A stretch of 64,000 nucleotides of DNA from Endothia cerciana (Eukaryota > Ascomycota > Sordariomycetes > Diaporthales > Cryphonectriaceae), in assembly GCA_026119935.1 (NCBI GenBank), contig JALRMH010000037.1, positions 248,001 through 312,000 on the forward strand. The letters are read 5' to 3'. The notes under the pieces were generated by a model. It worked only from the letters and a program-made list of their open reading frames with translations, was not told where the DNA came from and made no database searches. This document shows positions 21,771-33,717 of this stretch, one piece after another. The first letter of the stretch is position 1; every line of letters starts with the position of its first letter. A program made the translations under genes and the position numbers.

Positions 21771-23107
21771 AACTCAGAACTCGCAGCTAGCATCTGCAGC
21801 ATGAAGCCCGCTGGACCCATGGTTCTATAGGCCTGAGCCTCGGTTATTGTCTCTGACCAAGGCCGTCGGTGTCATTGAGACGATCTGGTTGCATATTCCG
21901 GTAAACTGCACACTCTAAATAGACTCGGTCGTTAGCTCTGCGAGCGGGAAATGACATGCGATTCTGGGACTGAAGGAGCACGAGCTTGGATTTTTATCTG
22001 TGGTGAAGCAGGGGAATGCTGCTTCGGCCCAAGGGCGGCTGTTTGTTTATACTGAGCGTTGCTGTTCCCTAAGATCATATATCACTTGTCGATCACCTCA
22101 TTTACTCGTTCCGCTCCTTCAGACTTCTCCGCCATCAAGTTGACTTAAGTGATTAACAGCGTTTCTCATCGTACCTCGGCAGAGTAGCTGAAAGACAATA
22201 CCGAAGTCAATGTTGTCACAAGGACCCGCTACGTTCAGAGTCCGGTTATATTTGTAATGGTATCATGGTGGTGTGGAAGACCACGTCTACCATTGAAGCT
22301 TCCACTAAAAGTTCATTTCGAACTTGGTCATATGTATGGCATGTGATCCTCCATATTCATTTTGATCGATGGAACCTCGATACTTCCTGGGGGCCACGAC
22401 TTTCTAAGATCCTACTAATGTTAAGCATAGATGGTAAACGACAGCATGTAGGCTAGGGCACGTTCCTCCAGAACCACTGGACTTGAATACTCGGTGGATT
22501 TGGGCACGCATGGAGGATGACTCAAGGTGAAGCTGAATATCGCCCCTCTCCCCCAGAGCTGGTCAGAAAAGAAGGGGGGAATCTGCTCGATATCGTGATC
22601 ACGCTGTGTAACGCTTGGCAGCCTTGAGTAAGAAGGATCTTTTGTGAGGCCCCGTCCCCCCCCCCCCCCCCCGGGGAATTCTGCGCCGCCAACCCTTTTG
22701 TATAAAAATCCGTTGGTCTCGATCAACGGAGGAATCCCCCAAATCCACGAGCGCAAGCCTGGACAGTGATATCGTGCAGGGGTACAGGGGACCAATGCAT
22801 TAGTAGGTCTGCAACCCTTCAGCTCGTCTCTGAGAGGTCCACATTTTGCTTCGCCTCGCCCGCCCAAGCAGCGGCTGTTGGTGCTTAACACTGCATCTCG
22901 TCCTGCGGCTAAAACGCTGCGCTTGTGGGACGCTGTGACACGTCGCGGTATGTCCCGGTGGTTCAGCTCTGAGATCCTCCTTATTGAACCTCTGGCGATA
23001 TCTGCTCACCTGGGCAGTGGCAATCCGAGCTTCGTCGTACCTCTCATCACATCATTCCGGAAGGACCACGGGATTGCGATCGATTTCAACGCCCATCAGG
23101 ATCCAGG
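21771..23107. other. Intergenic, no gene seen
   Basis: About 1.3 kb with no supported gene. A (C)18 homopolymer run lies at about 22656-22673 and could be a sequencing or assembly weak point. Confidence 0.45.
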
Positions 23108-23904
23108 ATGCATGCCCTTCAGCTCATAGACCCGCCCGTCGGGCGCATAGAGTTCGTCAGTTCTCAACAAGAGACGACGCTCATACTCAAGGAAAAGGTG
23201 CTGTCGCTCACCGGCGACGCCTTCGACATCAAAGTTGATCCTCAGAATGGACGGGATCCCTATCCGATCCTGAAGGTCGACCGTCAGTACATAGCCTCTC
23301 CCCACTGCGGTGCCATTTTCCCGCCCACACTGGAGACCGTCCTAGGCGAGAGCGTTGTCAAGACTCCGCAATATTTTTCTGACGCCGAGCAGCTAGCGTG
23401 ATAACGACCAAGAGAGCCTTCTTCGACATGGCGGGCAACCACCTGTTCGACCTCAAGAAGGAGCATTTCCACCTCGTCCACGAGTACATGAAACTCATCG
23501 ACGCGAACGGCGAGAAGTTCTGCGAGATAAAGAAGAACGTGAAAAGTACTGTCCGGCCGGAACACCATATGCCCCCCATCAGAGGGGGGCCCTACAGAGA
23601 CACCATGCTGACGACGGGGACAGTCGGCTTCGGGTCCAAGTTCACGATCGTCTTCACGCAGCCGGGCGGCACGGAGCAGACCCTGGTGATGGAGGGCAAC
23701 TGGCGCGAGTCGGTGGCCGAGATCAAGCACGAGGGCAGCGGCCAGGTGTGTGCCCGCGTCCAGCGCAAGTCCGCGCTCAAGAGCCTGAGCACCTTCTTGT
23801 TCGACCAGAACACCTACGCGGTCACGGTGGCTCCCGGCGTCGACTACGCCGCTATTGCTGCGGTGTGTATCGTTTTCGACGAGTGGGAGAACGACGCGGC
23901 GTGA
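23108..23904 (+). CDS. LURP-one-related (tubby-like C-terminal fold) protein
   Basis: Two exons, 23108-23286 and 23397-23904, give 228 aa. The intron starts GTACAT, has a CTGAC branch site and ends CTAG, and joining keeps the frame (VDR before, ITTKRAFFDMAGNHLFDLKK after). The LOR family pattern is clear: LILKEKVLSLTGDAFDIK with a hydrophobic ILKV strand, then RKAFFDMAGNHLF-type, LTTGTVGFGSKFTIVF, and the closing ALKSLSTFLFDQNTYAVTVA followed by DYAAIAAVCIVFDE. LOR proteins form a 12-stranded barrel around a central hydrophobic helix and are soluble or membrane-associated; the plant member is linked to pathogen response, but fungal roles are unknown. The Met at 23108 is close to the family's usual start. 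No neighbour suggests a pathway. Confidence 0.8.
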
Positions 23905-25095
23905 GAGGAGCAGCGAACGGGGAGAGCGTATATCTTGCGGGCCGCCTACTGCCGGACTATCGTGTCTCGGACTGGGCGTTTATAGTTTGACGTTGCTTGC
24001 TCTCAGCAGCAGCGCACCTAATGAAAGGCACCGTCGCATGACAACCTCACCGTCGCCGTCTCGTCCCACTGTTACGAGGTTCATGGACGTCTAAGCAATT
24101 GTCAAATCAAATTACTATATCCACACTTTCTTCCTCCCGTCCAAGGGGAGGAGAAACATGTAATGTGGCGTCCCGTCTTCACCTGATGTCGAAAAGCTAG
24201 CGAACAGAATTCTTCGAGTTACTGTCCCTCCGCGCGCGCATATCACGCCATCACGATGATATCCGGCGCCGCACGCACGTGGGGCCTCGGCACACAGAAG
24301 ACAGAGGCTGCCCTCGATATCCCGGCGCGGGGAGGGCCTGACCAGGTCCGGCCACGTCCACGTTGTCCGGCCGCCGCCGGAGGCTTCACACCAGGCCGGT
24401 TCGGTGCAAGCGGTGCCCCCAGAAGGGAAACACGTGGAAGGCCCGGCGCGAGGCTAGCAGGCCCAGGGACACGTTATGGGGCCTCGGCTGGCGGGACTGA
24501 TTTGAGATTGCCAAGGCCAGTGCTATCGTGAGACTTGGGTCGTCTCAACCGTGGGGTCTTTTTTCTTCTTCTTTTTCCTTCTTTCCTTGTTCCCCTTCCA
24601 TGGCGGCGGGTGCACTCCGCAGTGTCGATCTAGCCATTCACCGCTGTCGGATCTCTGGAGCACGAATCTGTTCCAGGAGAACAGGACGGGATCTGGATGT
24701 CAAGTAATAAAAGCTAATTCCCAAAGGGGTAACGCTGGGTGCCTTGGGTGGATCGTTGATAAGGAGTAATGTGCTATGTAAAGGGACTTCGATGCAACCT
24801 CGACGGCGGGATGCTAGGGCAGAGCGACATTGTCAAATGTTAATAAGATGGGTCCGCTACCACCCTACAGCCTAGCCTCACGAGAACTTCCCCCTTCCCT
24901 CCTTTTTATAAGACCGTCGTCTCGCCCGCCCGCCCGCCCTAGGTCCAGTCACTCTTTTCGACGCCAGGTTCCGACCCGCGAACCCGCAGCCCACGCTCGT
25001 TACCGTGCTGCCCTACAGCACATCCGCTCGTTCTCTCCCTCCCTCACCCGCGCTCCTTTTCCCCCCTTTTCTTTCCCCTCCCCCCCGGTTTCACC
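23905..25095. other. Intergenic with pyrimidine-rich promoter of the next gene
   Basis: No gene seen in about 1.2 kb. The 24.9-25.1 kb part is rich in CCCGCC and TCTCCCTCCCT stretches, as expected for a fungal core promoter and leader. Confidence 0.4.
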
Positions 25096-26112
25096 ATGCG
25101 TGTCCCCCTCTCCATCCTCGCCCTCGCCGGCGCCCAGCTGGCCTCGGCCGTCCAGCTCACCAACCCCGCGGAGAACGCGACCCTCGCCAAGGGCACCACC
25201 TTCGACCTGCAGTGGTCCACGGTCGACACCGACCCGACCACCCTGAGCATCTACCTGGTGAACTTCGTGAACTGGCCGCCCTCCTACCAGGCGCTGGACC
25301 TCGACGTCGACACCAGCGCCGGCGAGGCCTCCGTGCGCATCCCCTGCGACATCGACGACTCGTACGGCTACCAGTTGTAAGTCCTCACCCCCCCCCCCCC
25401 AAACGGCCCCCCTGGGAGAACACATACACACACGAAAGTATTTGTTCATATATATAGGCGGCACCACTGGCTGACTTTTTTCATCCCCACCCCCTCCAGC
25501 AACGCCATCAACGGCACCAACGTCTATGTCATCTACGCCCAGACGCCCAAGTTCTCCATCGCCGGCGCGAGCTGCGTCGACCCGGTGACCACCACCGCCG
25601 CGTCCGTCTGCGCGGCCCCGACCGCGACCGAGACGGTGACCGTCACGGTGCGTGGCAACTCTTCTTCGTACTCAGCTGGCCCGGTCGCCCACGCCGCAAC
25701 CACGGCGCCGGCCGCGGTGAACGCCTCCTCCACCTCCTCCTCCCCTGCCTTCTCGGGCACCTGCCCCTCGACCATCGGGTGGAGCGGGGACTACGGCCAC
25801 CCAGTCACGCTGACCAGCGTCCCCCACGCAGGCCGCGGTGTAGCGACCCACGCGCCCACGGCGACCGGAACGGGCAGTCTCGCGAGCCACTGGACCACGA
25901 CGACCGTGGAGGCGGCCCATGCCGCGCAGCCGACCGGCACCGGCGCGGACGAGAAGCTGACCGGCTCGGGGGCGGACGAGAAGGCCTCGACGGGGTCCCC
26001 CAAGAGCTGCTCGAAGAAGAGGGCGGCGAGGAAGAGGCACTCGGACAACGGCCACACCCGGCCGTTCCCCCGTGTCGTCAAGAGGCGCGATGGGACGGAG
26101 CAGGCCCTGTAG
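25096..26112 (+). CDS. Secreted KRE9/KNH-type Ser/Thr-rich protein
   Basis: Exons 25096-25376 and 25500-26112 (intron 25377-25499, GTAAGT...CTCCAG) give 297 aa. A signal peptide is evident (MRVPLSILALAGAQLASAV, cut near residue 19). Residues 20-115 form the Ig-like KRE9/KNH1 N-terminal domain: VQLTNPAENATLAKGTTFDL, QWSTVD, SIYLVNF and FNAINGTNVYVIYAQTPKFS. The rest is Ser/Thr/Ala-rich and probably O-glycosylated. Homologues are usually GPI-anchored cell-wall proteins with a role linked to beta-glucan assembly. Oddly, this model ends in a charged tail (KRRDGTEQAL) with no hydrophobic GPI signal, so either it is secreted free or a 3' intron has been missed. The start ATG follows a long CT-rich leader. 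Confidence 0.75.
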
Positions 26113-26831
26113 AGTGTCGTTCCCCGAGCGGTGGCAGGCTTCAGCTAATTCGGAAACCCGACCCACGCCTTTTCGCGCATGGCCGATACTGCTGCGGAAG
26201 GACTCGGCCGTCCCCCTCTCCTAGGTTTCCTGTCAAGTTGCAACTCCCCTCGAGCGATCCGGCCCTTCAGCTCATGCAGCCGCTTGACCAACAGCGCCGC
26301 CGAGTATAGATACCCTAAACCAGCCCCGTTAAAGCCGGATAGTAGAAAGAATACAGGGAATAGTTGTAATTTGAACGATGTGATATTCCTTGCTAGGGAG
26401 AGTACCCTTCGCCAGGCGCGGGACGTAGGGTGAAGACCCGTCCTCCCTGAAAGCCTGACCAAAAGCCCCTCCCCAGTCCCGTTAGATGATGCCCTACCCC
26501 CATACAAGTACACTATAGACTAGACCCCCCCCCCCCCAAAAAAAAAAAAAACGTCTACAAGCGGGGGCTGAAGTGAAAGGTAGCCGTCGGGATGGCGGGG
26601 GCATATAAAGACCCACAGGCCAAACCTTCATCAAAGGTATCATACAGTCGCCCTCTCCACCTGCCTTCGCCGACCGCCCGCAAAACGCCCATGCTTCCTG
26701 CCACGATTAAAAACGAAAGAAACCAACTTCTTCTTCCACGTCGCCGCCCTCGCCGAGGATGACGCCGGTCTCGTCTCCGGTAACCCAAGCACAGGCCCTT
26801 CGATAGGCCCCATCGCAGGCAACGAACCTCC

Positions 26832-29800
26832 TCAGTCGTCAGCCGCCGAGGCCGACCGTGATGCCGCGGGGCTCTTCTTGGCTAACGACAGCGCCGCCTG
26901 CAGCTTGCGATGCTTCTCGCGCTTGGCCTCTCTCATCTGCGCCTCCCTTGCGACCTCTTCCAGATCCAAAAGTCGCCGACTCGCCTCCGACCGGTCCAGC
27001 ATCCGGCCCTCGCGCTCCGCCTTAAGTTTGCCCTCGAGGTCTTTCAGCCGGTGCATCCACTTCATGTCTGCGTCGGACGGCGCTCCTGGTGACAGCAGCG
27101 GGGCGGTGCCTGCGGATGCTGGACCCGGATCGTAATCACGTGGCAAGTCCTGCGAGTTGGAGAGCGTAATGGCCTCGTTCTCCGTGCGTGACCGCGAGAT
27201 TGTCGAGGGCCGACTAGCCTCGCGGCGTACGGATGAAGTCGACGACATCGTCAAGGCCGGCCCGTACGTCCGGCTGGTTTGACGGCTGGAGCGTCCGCGC
27301 TCCGAAGACCCCGACAGCCGATCGCGCGGTCCGGTTGGGATGGCAGGGCTGGGACTACCGCCGTCGAAGTTCCTATCGCCACGAGGATCCAGTATGGCCT
27401 CCTGTGCTGCACGCGCGCGCACCTCATTGGCAGTCCGCAGGGTCGCGTTCTCCACCTTCAGCTGCCTGTACGCATCTTCGAGCCTGATGATCCGCTGGCG
27501 CTGCTCTTCGACAAGGGCCTGTGACGCCGCGCCACCGACACCGATGGTGCCGGTGGCGACGCCGTTCCGCACTATCGACTCGAGCTTATCAAGCTTCTTG
27601 ATGCGTTTGTCCAAGGTCTCCTCCAGGTGTTGGTATTCCTTCCACAGCTCGCGCTCGACACTCTTCATGCGATCTTGGAACTTGCCAACGATCGACTCGA
27701 TGGTCTTCACCGCAGCCAGCAGGTTTTTGCTAAAGCCGGGCAGCATGGTGGCCACGGACTCTAGGGAGGGCAGCGCGCGCCCACTGATGAGGCTGTTATC
27801 ATGCGCCCAGTCGGTGCCGCAGAGGCTCGACAGCCTTGTCCATAGCACCAGAAGGAGGCTGTTTCGCTCGTTCAACTGCTCCTTGAGCGTGGACTCCAGC
27901 TTGGCAAGCCGTTGCTTGTCTCTGCTCTTGGACGACTCGAGCTCCTTGATGCGCAACTCCGCGCTGGACATGTTCCCGTGAATGTGGAGCTGCGTCTTCT
28001 GATATGTATCAAGCTCATGCTTCGTGGTGCGATGAAGCTGCTTCTCCTTGTCGAACATCTCAGCCAGCCGCCGGGCCTCGAGGGCGGAGGTCTCAAGGAG
28101 CTCGTCTCGCTGTTTCAGGAGGTGCTCCTTGTCATTGAGAGACGCCCGAGTGGTGTCGAGCTCGCGGCATGTCTTGTCGAGATCATGCTGGAGTTTGGAG
28201 ATGTCACGGAGGAAACTGGACCTGGTGCCGTTGAGGTCACCGAGCGCCACCCTGAGGTTGTTCTCCAGCTCAAGCAGCCGCTCCTTCCACTCGGCCGCCT
28301 CGATCTCTTGCTTAGAGAGGTTCTTGCGCAGCTTCCTGGACTCATCCTTGGCCGCCGTCACTTCCCTGTTGAGCTGGTTGACGACCTGCTGGACCTCCTC
28401 CTTCTCCTGGTTCGTGACGATCTCGTGTTGCTGTCTCTCGTTCTGGATCTGGGCCTCCAGCTCCTTAGCCTTGTCCTTCTCCTCTCGGAGGACAACCTCG
28501 AGCTGTGCCACCTGGCCGACTAGGTCGCCGATCTTGAGCTTGTCCCCTTCCTGTTCCTCGCGCAGGAAGGCGATCTCGCCCTGGTTGGATTCTTGTTGGA
28601 CACTGAGGCGCGATACCTTGTCGTTGGCGGCGACGAGTTTCTCCTCCAGGTCTTCCAGCTCGGTGTTGCTCTGCGCCAGCTCCTCCTCGAGCTGTTTGAC
28701 GCGCTTGAGCTGGGTCTCCTGAGTGTCCTCGAAGCGAATCATGTCGTCACTCAGCCGGCGCATCTCTTCCTGTAGGGCCTCTTGAATTTCGCTGCGCTCG
28801 GCAAGCTCCTGGTTGAGCCGGCCGATCTCCGCGTCTCGCTGCTCAGCCTCAGCCTCGAGGTGATCGATCTCGTCCTGTGCTTCAGCCCGCAAGTTGTTGA
28901 ACTCTTGGTCCATACCCGAGTTCTCCTGGAGAAGGTCGTCCCGCTCTTGCTGCAACGTCATGAGGTCGTTCTGGGTGGCCTCGAGCTCTTCTTGCAGTTG
29001 CAAGGCCGCCGTCTCCACTTCCTTCCTGGCCTCCAGCTCGGCCTCGTACTCTTCGACGTAGGTGTTGAGTTCCTGCTGCAGGTCCTGGTTCTGCATCTTG
29101 ACCGCACTGAGCTTGTCACGGAGCTCCGCCAGCTTGTCCTCGAGCTCCTCTCGCTCCGGGTCCTCGTCGAGTGTCGCCGTGCGGGTGGCCTGGCTCCCAC
29201 GGGATGGTGGCCGGTCATGCACACCGGAACGAGATGCGGACCGATCAAGAATGCTGTCGAGGGTTGAGCCCGATGCGCCACCGCGGCGCTGTGCCATCTT
29301 CAGGTCCTCAATCTCCTGGTACAATCTCTCCTTCTCCCGGTTTCTCGACGTCAGCATGGAAGTCTGAGCACCAACTTCGCGCCTCAGCTCGGCGTTCTCG
29401 TGCCTCAGCTGCTCGCTCTCGCGGCGCAGCTCTTCGACGAGCGTGGCGCTGACGCTCATGGTGCCCGTCATGGTCTCCGACTCCGACATCCTCGACTTTG
29501 ACCTCGACGGCGATTCGGGCCTGGGTTTCCTTGTGATATTGTAGATATTGGTAGTATGCTGTAGACCGGTGCCGGCAGGGTTACCTACCGAGCTGCCTGT
29601 ACCGTTCGCCAGCTCCTGCTTCAGGTGGAAGACCTCGTCGCGCAGCTTCTTGTTCTCGTCGCCCAGCCTCTGGTTGTCCTCTTCCGCCTGCTCCCGGCGC
29701 CCTGACTCCTGGGAGTAGAGCTCCCTCCACACCTCCGTCTCGTCGTCCTGGCCAAGCGAGTCCCCAATGCGACTCTCATTGATAGCCTGCAGGTTCTTGA

Positions 29801-31423
29801 CAACCTCGGCCATGCGCCTCTTCTCCGCCTCCTTGTTCAGGTTTTCCTGCCTGATGCGCTCGATCTCGGTGATGAACTCCTCGACGCGCTCGCGCAGGTA
29901 GATCAGCTCCTCCTCGTTGGCGGCGTGCTGTTCGTAGTCTTCTGCGGTCTGACCAGCCGAAGATGCGCCGCTTTTAGCTGTCCCGGGCCGCTCGTCCTCG
30001 TCCTTGAGCTTTCTCCCCAGCTCCTTCGCGCGGCGGCGCAGGACCTTGTTGTCGCGCTGCAGGACGGCCAGGCTGGTCTTGAGCTCCACGTTCTCCGAGA
30101 TCATCTCCTTAATACCTTCTTCGGAGAGCTTGTCGAGGCGGTCACTCAGAAACATGACCTTGAGCTTCAGATCAAAGTTCTCCTTGGAGAGGCGTTCTAT
30201 TGTGCTGCTCTGCTCTTTGAGGGTGAGGTTCCGGCCGGTGCGGGTGGTGCTGGCACTGGCACCGAGGGTCACCTCGGACATCTTCCGCCTGGGCGTGACA
30301 AGACCGCTCTTTGTCCTGTACTCCCTGGCCAGCGACTCAGGCACCTGCACGTTCCTAACATGTCTCGCGATCACAGTGTCGGTTGGCTCGGCCAGGGACT
30401 GCTTTGGGGCCCTAGGCGTCTTAAGCTGGTCCCCAAAGGGAACGCCCTCGTCCTCGGTCAACGGCTCCAACGGCTCCATCCCTATGCGCCCAGTCGAGTC
30501 CTCACGGAAATCCGACACCATGCTGCCCATGCTGATCTGGCGCGTGATCATGTTGCTCACGCTGCTATTTCGAGACATGCTCATCGCCGGCACGGCACCT
30601 CCAGACTGCAGGGCGTAGTCCGCACGAAGATCCGCGGTGCCGACGGTAGCGTCACTTTCGGTGTCCCCCGCGGCGAAGTCGGAGTCGGAGGACCGCTGGC
30701 TTGACATGCGGCTGCGCAGGTACTTGGGGCGCTGTCCGCCCTTGAGGGCATTACCAGGCGTGCTGCCCGCGTCCACACTGATCTTGGGTATGCTCCTATC
30801 CGGGCTCCTATCCGGACTCCTGTGCGAGGAAGGCCTTGAGGCTGCGGGTGCCGTGCCCGCATGTAGGAAGTAGTCATCCGCGGGTGCGTTGTGCCCGGGG
30901 TCGCCGTCGTCGTGGCCAGGCTCGTCCTTAGCGTTGCTGTGCCTTGACATGGCTCTTGAGACGGTGCGTGCAGTCGCGGCACCTGTTGGCGAGGAGGAAA
31001 AGCCCTCGAGGGCCGAGGTGTCCCCCGGAACATGTAGACGTTGTTGCCCAGGAGATGCTTCTTGTCTCATGGAAGGGCTCCTGTTCGCGTCTTCGCGCAG
31101 CCGGGAGATCGTAGGCAGGGAGGGCTCGTCGTGCTGGACTGGGTGGGACGTGGGGCCGGTGGATCTGGCCGAGGAAGGAGGGCCCGGCTTGGGAGGCTTG
31201 GAAGGAGAGTCGAAGACGAACGTGTCGTCGAAACCGAGCGAGTTGATGGTGGGGAGGGGAGAGACCGGGGTGGTGAAGCTTGACTCCATATCCTGGAGGC
31301 GTTTCCGAACCATGTGTGCGGTGTAGGAGTCGTTTGGGTCCCTGGCGGGTAGCTCGCTAGGCCCTTCCGCATAAGTATGCTCTCCTGGCGAAAGCCCCTG
31401 GCTCCCCGGCCTGTCTTGGGCCG

Positions 31424-31456
<33 letters not shown>

Positions 31457-31781
31457 GCGGGCTCGCTGGGGGCCTCAGGTTGGGAATAGTGCCTGCACCG
31501 AGAGCTGTCTGTGGCTCCATCCGTATCTCCTGGGTCGGCGTGGGGATATCTAGGTCGTCGCCGTCCTCGCCCTCCTGCCCGTGCCAGTCTTCCTCACCGG
31601 GCGGGTCATCGTCTGGCATCCGGTGTGCGGTCGATGGGCGCGACGAACCGTGCTCGACATGCTCGTAGTCGAGGTCCTCCCCTGATGAGGCGTTGCTGGT
31701 TACCGTGGTGCCCGAGGACGAAGGGGGCAGAGGCCTCGAGGCAGCCACGGCAGCGGTATCGCTGCTGTCTCCGCCGTCCAT
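26832..31781 (-). CDS. apsB: ApsB/Mto1-family microtubule-organising coiled-coil protein
   Basis: An intronless 1649-aa protein from an ATG. The first ~480 residues are disordered, with a Gln run at about 108-120. At about 515-590 lies the centrosomin motif 1: NLTLKEQSSTIERLSKENFD, then LKLKVMFLSDRLDKL, which recruits the gamma-tubulin complex. From about 590 to 1340 the protein is almost continuous coiled coil. A conserved segment follows (LLLVLWTRLSSLCGTDWAHD, with GRALPSLESVATMLPGFSKN), typical of the filamentous-fungal members. Near the C-terminus, HRLKDLEGKLKAEREGRMLD resembles the Mto2-binding region. In Aspergillus nidulans ApsB acts at spindle pole bodies, septa and other outer microtubule centres and is needed for nuclear positioning; fission yeast Mto1 is the counterpart. 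The related Pcp1-type cannot be wholly excluded. It is large for ApsB, but the frame is unbroken. Confidence 0.8.
31424..31457 (-). repeat. (CAA)n run encoding polyglutamine in the ApsB-like gene
   Basis: About 11 TTG units on the plus strand, read as Gln on the gene's strand, at about residues 108-120 in the disordered N-terminal part. Confidence 0.85.
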
Positions 31782-33654
31782 CTTGTGTGTGTGGTTCGCC
31801 TTCCGCGTCTAGCTCCTGCAGGCCTTTGCCTTACGCATGCGTCCCTTCGCCCCCTTTGCGCGCGTGGCGCCGTCTCGTCGAGGGCGACCCGTGCGGCTGG
31901 CCTAGACCCGTCTGGTGCGCATTCGCGAGGAGCCCAAGGGAAGAAGGTTGTGTGTGCAACAGGAGCCGTGGGGGGTTCGAGATGACCGTGCGTGTCCTGG
32001 AGGGTAAGCACTACTCCCTCTCCCCTCTCTTCTCCTCCCTCTGCGCGCCCAGGGATTCTTTTTCAGGGGCGGCGATGTGACTGACCGTGCTGTAGAAACA
32101 GGATCTCGTGTAGTCGTTCCTATAACCGCAGTCGACGTTCCGTACGCGTGTACTGCGCGTCAACAGTATTATGCCTTGGTATTTGTCGTCGGGGTCGTCG
32201 AGGCCTCGCGTCGTCCACCTGATGGTGTGTTGACATGGCTTGCGAATCAATGCAGCTGTGAGGGGGGGGGGGGGTGGATGATGCCGTGGTTGGATCGACG
32301 CAGCACATGCCACTAACACAAGACACTACCAAATAGCACACTACACTGTAGCGCTTGACGTGTGCTTACCTAACACTGGGATGGCAGTCAGTCAGGTCCT
32401 TAATACTATGTACTAGTAGGTGATTGGTGCCCCTGGCAGGGGATTGCATCCTTTCAGGGACCGCAGCACAGGGCCCCCAGGGGCAGACAGCAACGCCCCC
32501 CCCCCACCTGCCATGCTGCTGCCTGCAAACAAGGAAATCCCCGTCCAGAGCTGTCAACAACCCTAACCCCCACCCCCCATTTTATGCCCCAACACCACAT
32601 CACATTTAATGTTTTATTTTTGTGCTCTCATTCCTCACCCTGCCTCATGACCATCTAGAGTACACGTACTTGTCTGCGTTGTTGGATAGGGCTTATCTCT
32701 TGAAAGGCCTTTGGCCGACAAGGACTATCTACCTTTATGGGCGCAGCCAAAGTCCTGTCCACACCAGGGCTCATCGACGCCTCTAAGCTGTCCTCCAGAA
32801 TTATAATTATGTGGACAAGACCGCAGTCATCGTGTAGGCATGGGCACCGCCCAGTTACATGTGCTCACAGGTTCTCAAGGCATTGTATTTTTTATTTTAT
32901 TTTTTTCCCTGTTTGCTTTTCTCCCTTCTCTCTGTTCTTTCTTTCTCTTACCTCTGGGCCCTCCTGGATGATATATCCTTTTCTTTTCACGTGGCACAAC
33001 GATCGAAGGGCTCTGCGTATTTGTTGGAACGACGAGGCCATGAGTCAGCGGTATCAAGCCCAATCTTCTCGATAGATTTTTTTAAGGAGAAGAAAAAGGC
33101 GCCTCACGACTCGCCAGCGGGGTGTGACGCGCGAGAGAAATGTCGCTGTTCCGTGGTTCCAGAAGACGCGGCCGGCCACGCAGGGCACGACCGCTTATCT
33201 CTGCGCTCGTCCGCCGAGCCGGCAGCGCTTGACTTCGTGCGGCCACCACACGAGAAATTCGCTTCCCGCTACCATAGTACGTCCTTGGCAGTGACGAGGG
33301 CAGCCGCGATAAGGATCAGGACCGTGTCATGCAGTTGCCGGAGGACTGCAAAATCCCCTTGCCGGCCTGGGGGGCGCTCGGCGGGCTGGGCGGGCATTCC
33401 TGGCGCCGGCTTGGCGATCCGTGGGGCCTTGGTTCATCCGGTTCAGCAGAGATACCCTCAACAGCGGTCTGTCCGCCGAGGGCGATGGGGCGGGTGAAGG
33501 GCTCACCTGGAGGGGTATAAATAGGCCATGGCTCAACGGCCGTGGGCTGGTGGCCCTGACCACCTCTGGCTCTGGTCAAACCTCTCAAGCGCACCCGCCG
33601 GTCTTGAAATCCTCACAGCGGCACACGCCATCCACGGCCCATAGCGACCGACAG
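31782..33654. other. Divergent promoter region of the ApsB-like and asparaginase genes
   Basis: About 1.9 kb without a supported gene. It holds two transcription starts facing away from each other. Homopolymer runs occur at 32262-32273 (G) and 32503-32512 (C). The AATGTTTTATTTTTG stretch near 32612 and T-rich stretch at 32886-32930 are low complexity. Confidence 0.4.
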
Positions 33655-33706
33655 CCTCCCTCCTGAGCTCCCTCCTGAGCTCCCTCCTGAGCTCCCTCCC
33701 GAGCTC
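33655..33706 (+). repeat. 12-bp tandem repeat in the asparaginase leader
   Basis: Four near-identical units of CTCCCTCCTGAG directly upstream of the ATG at 33718, forming a CT-rich leader likely within the 5' untranslated region. Confidence 0.8.
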
Positions 33707-33717
33707 CTCTCCTCAAG

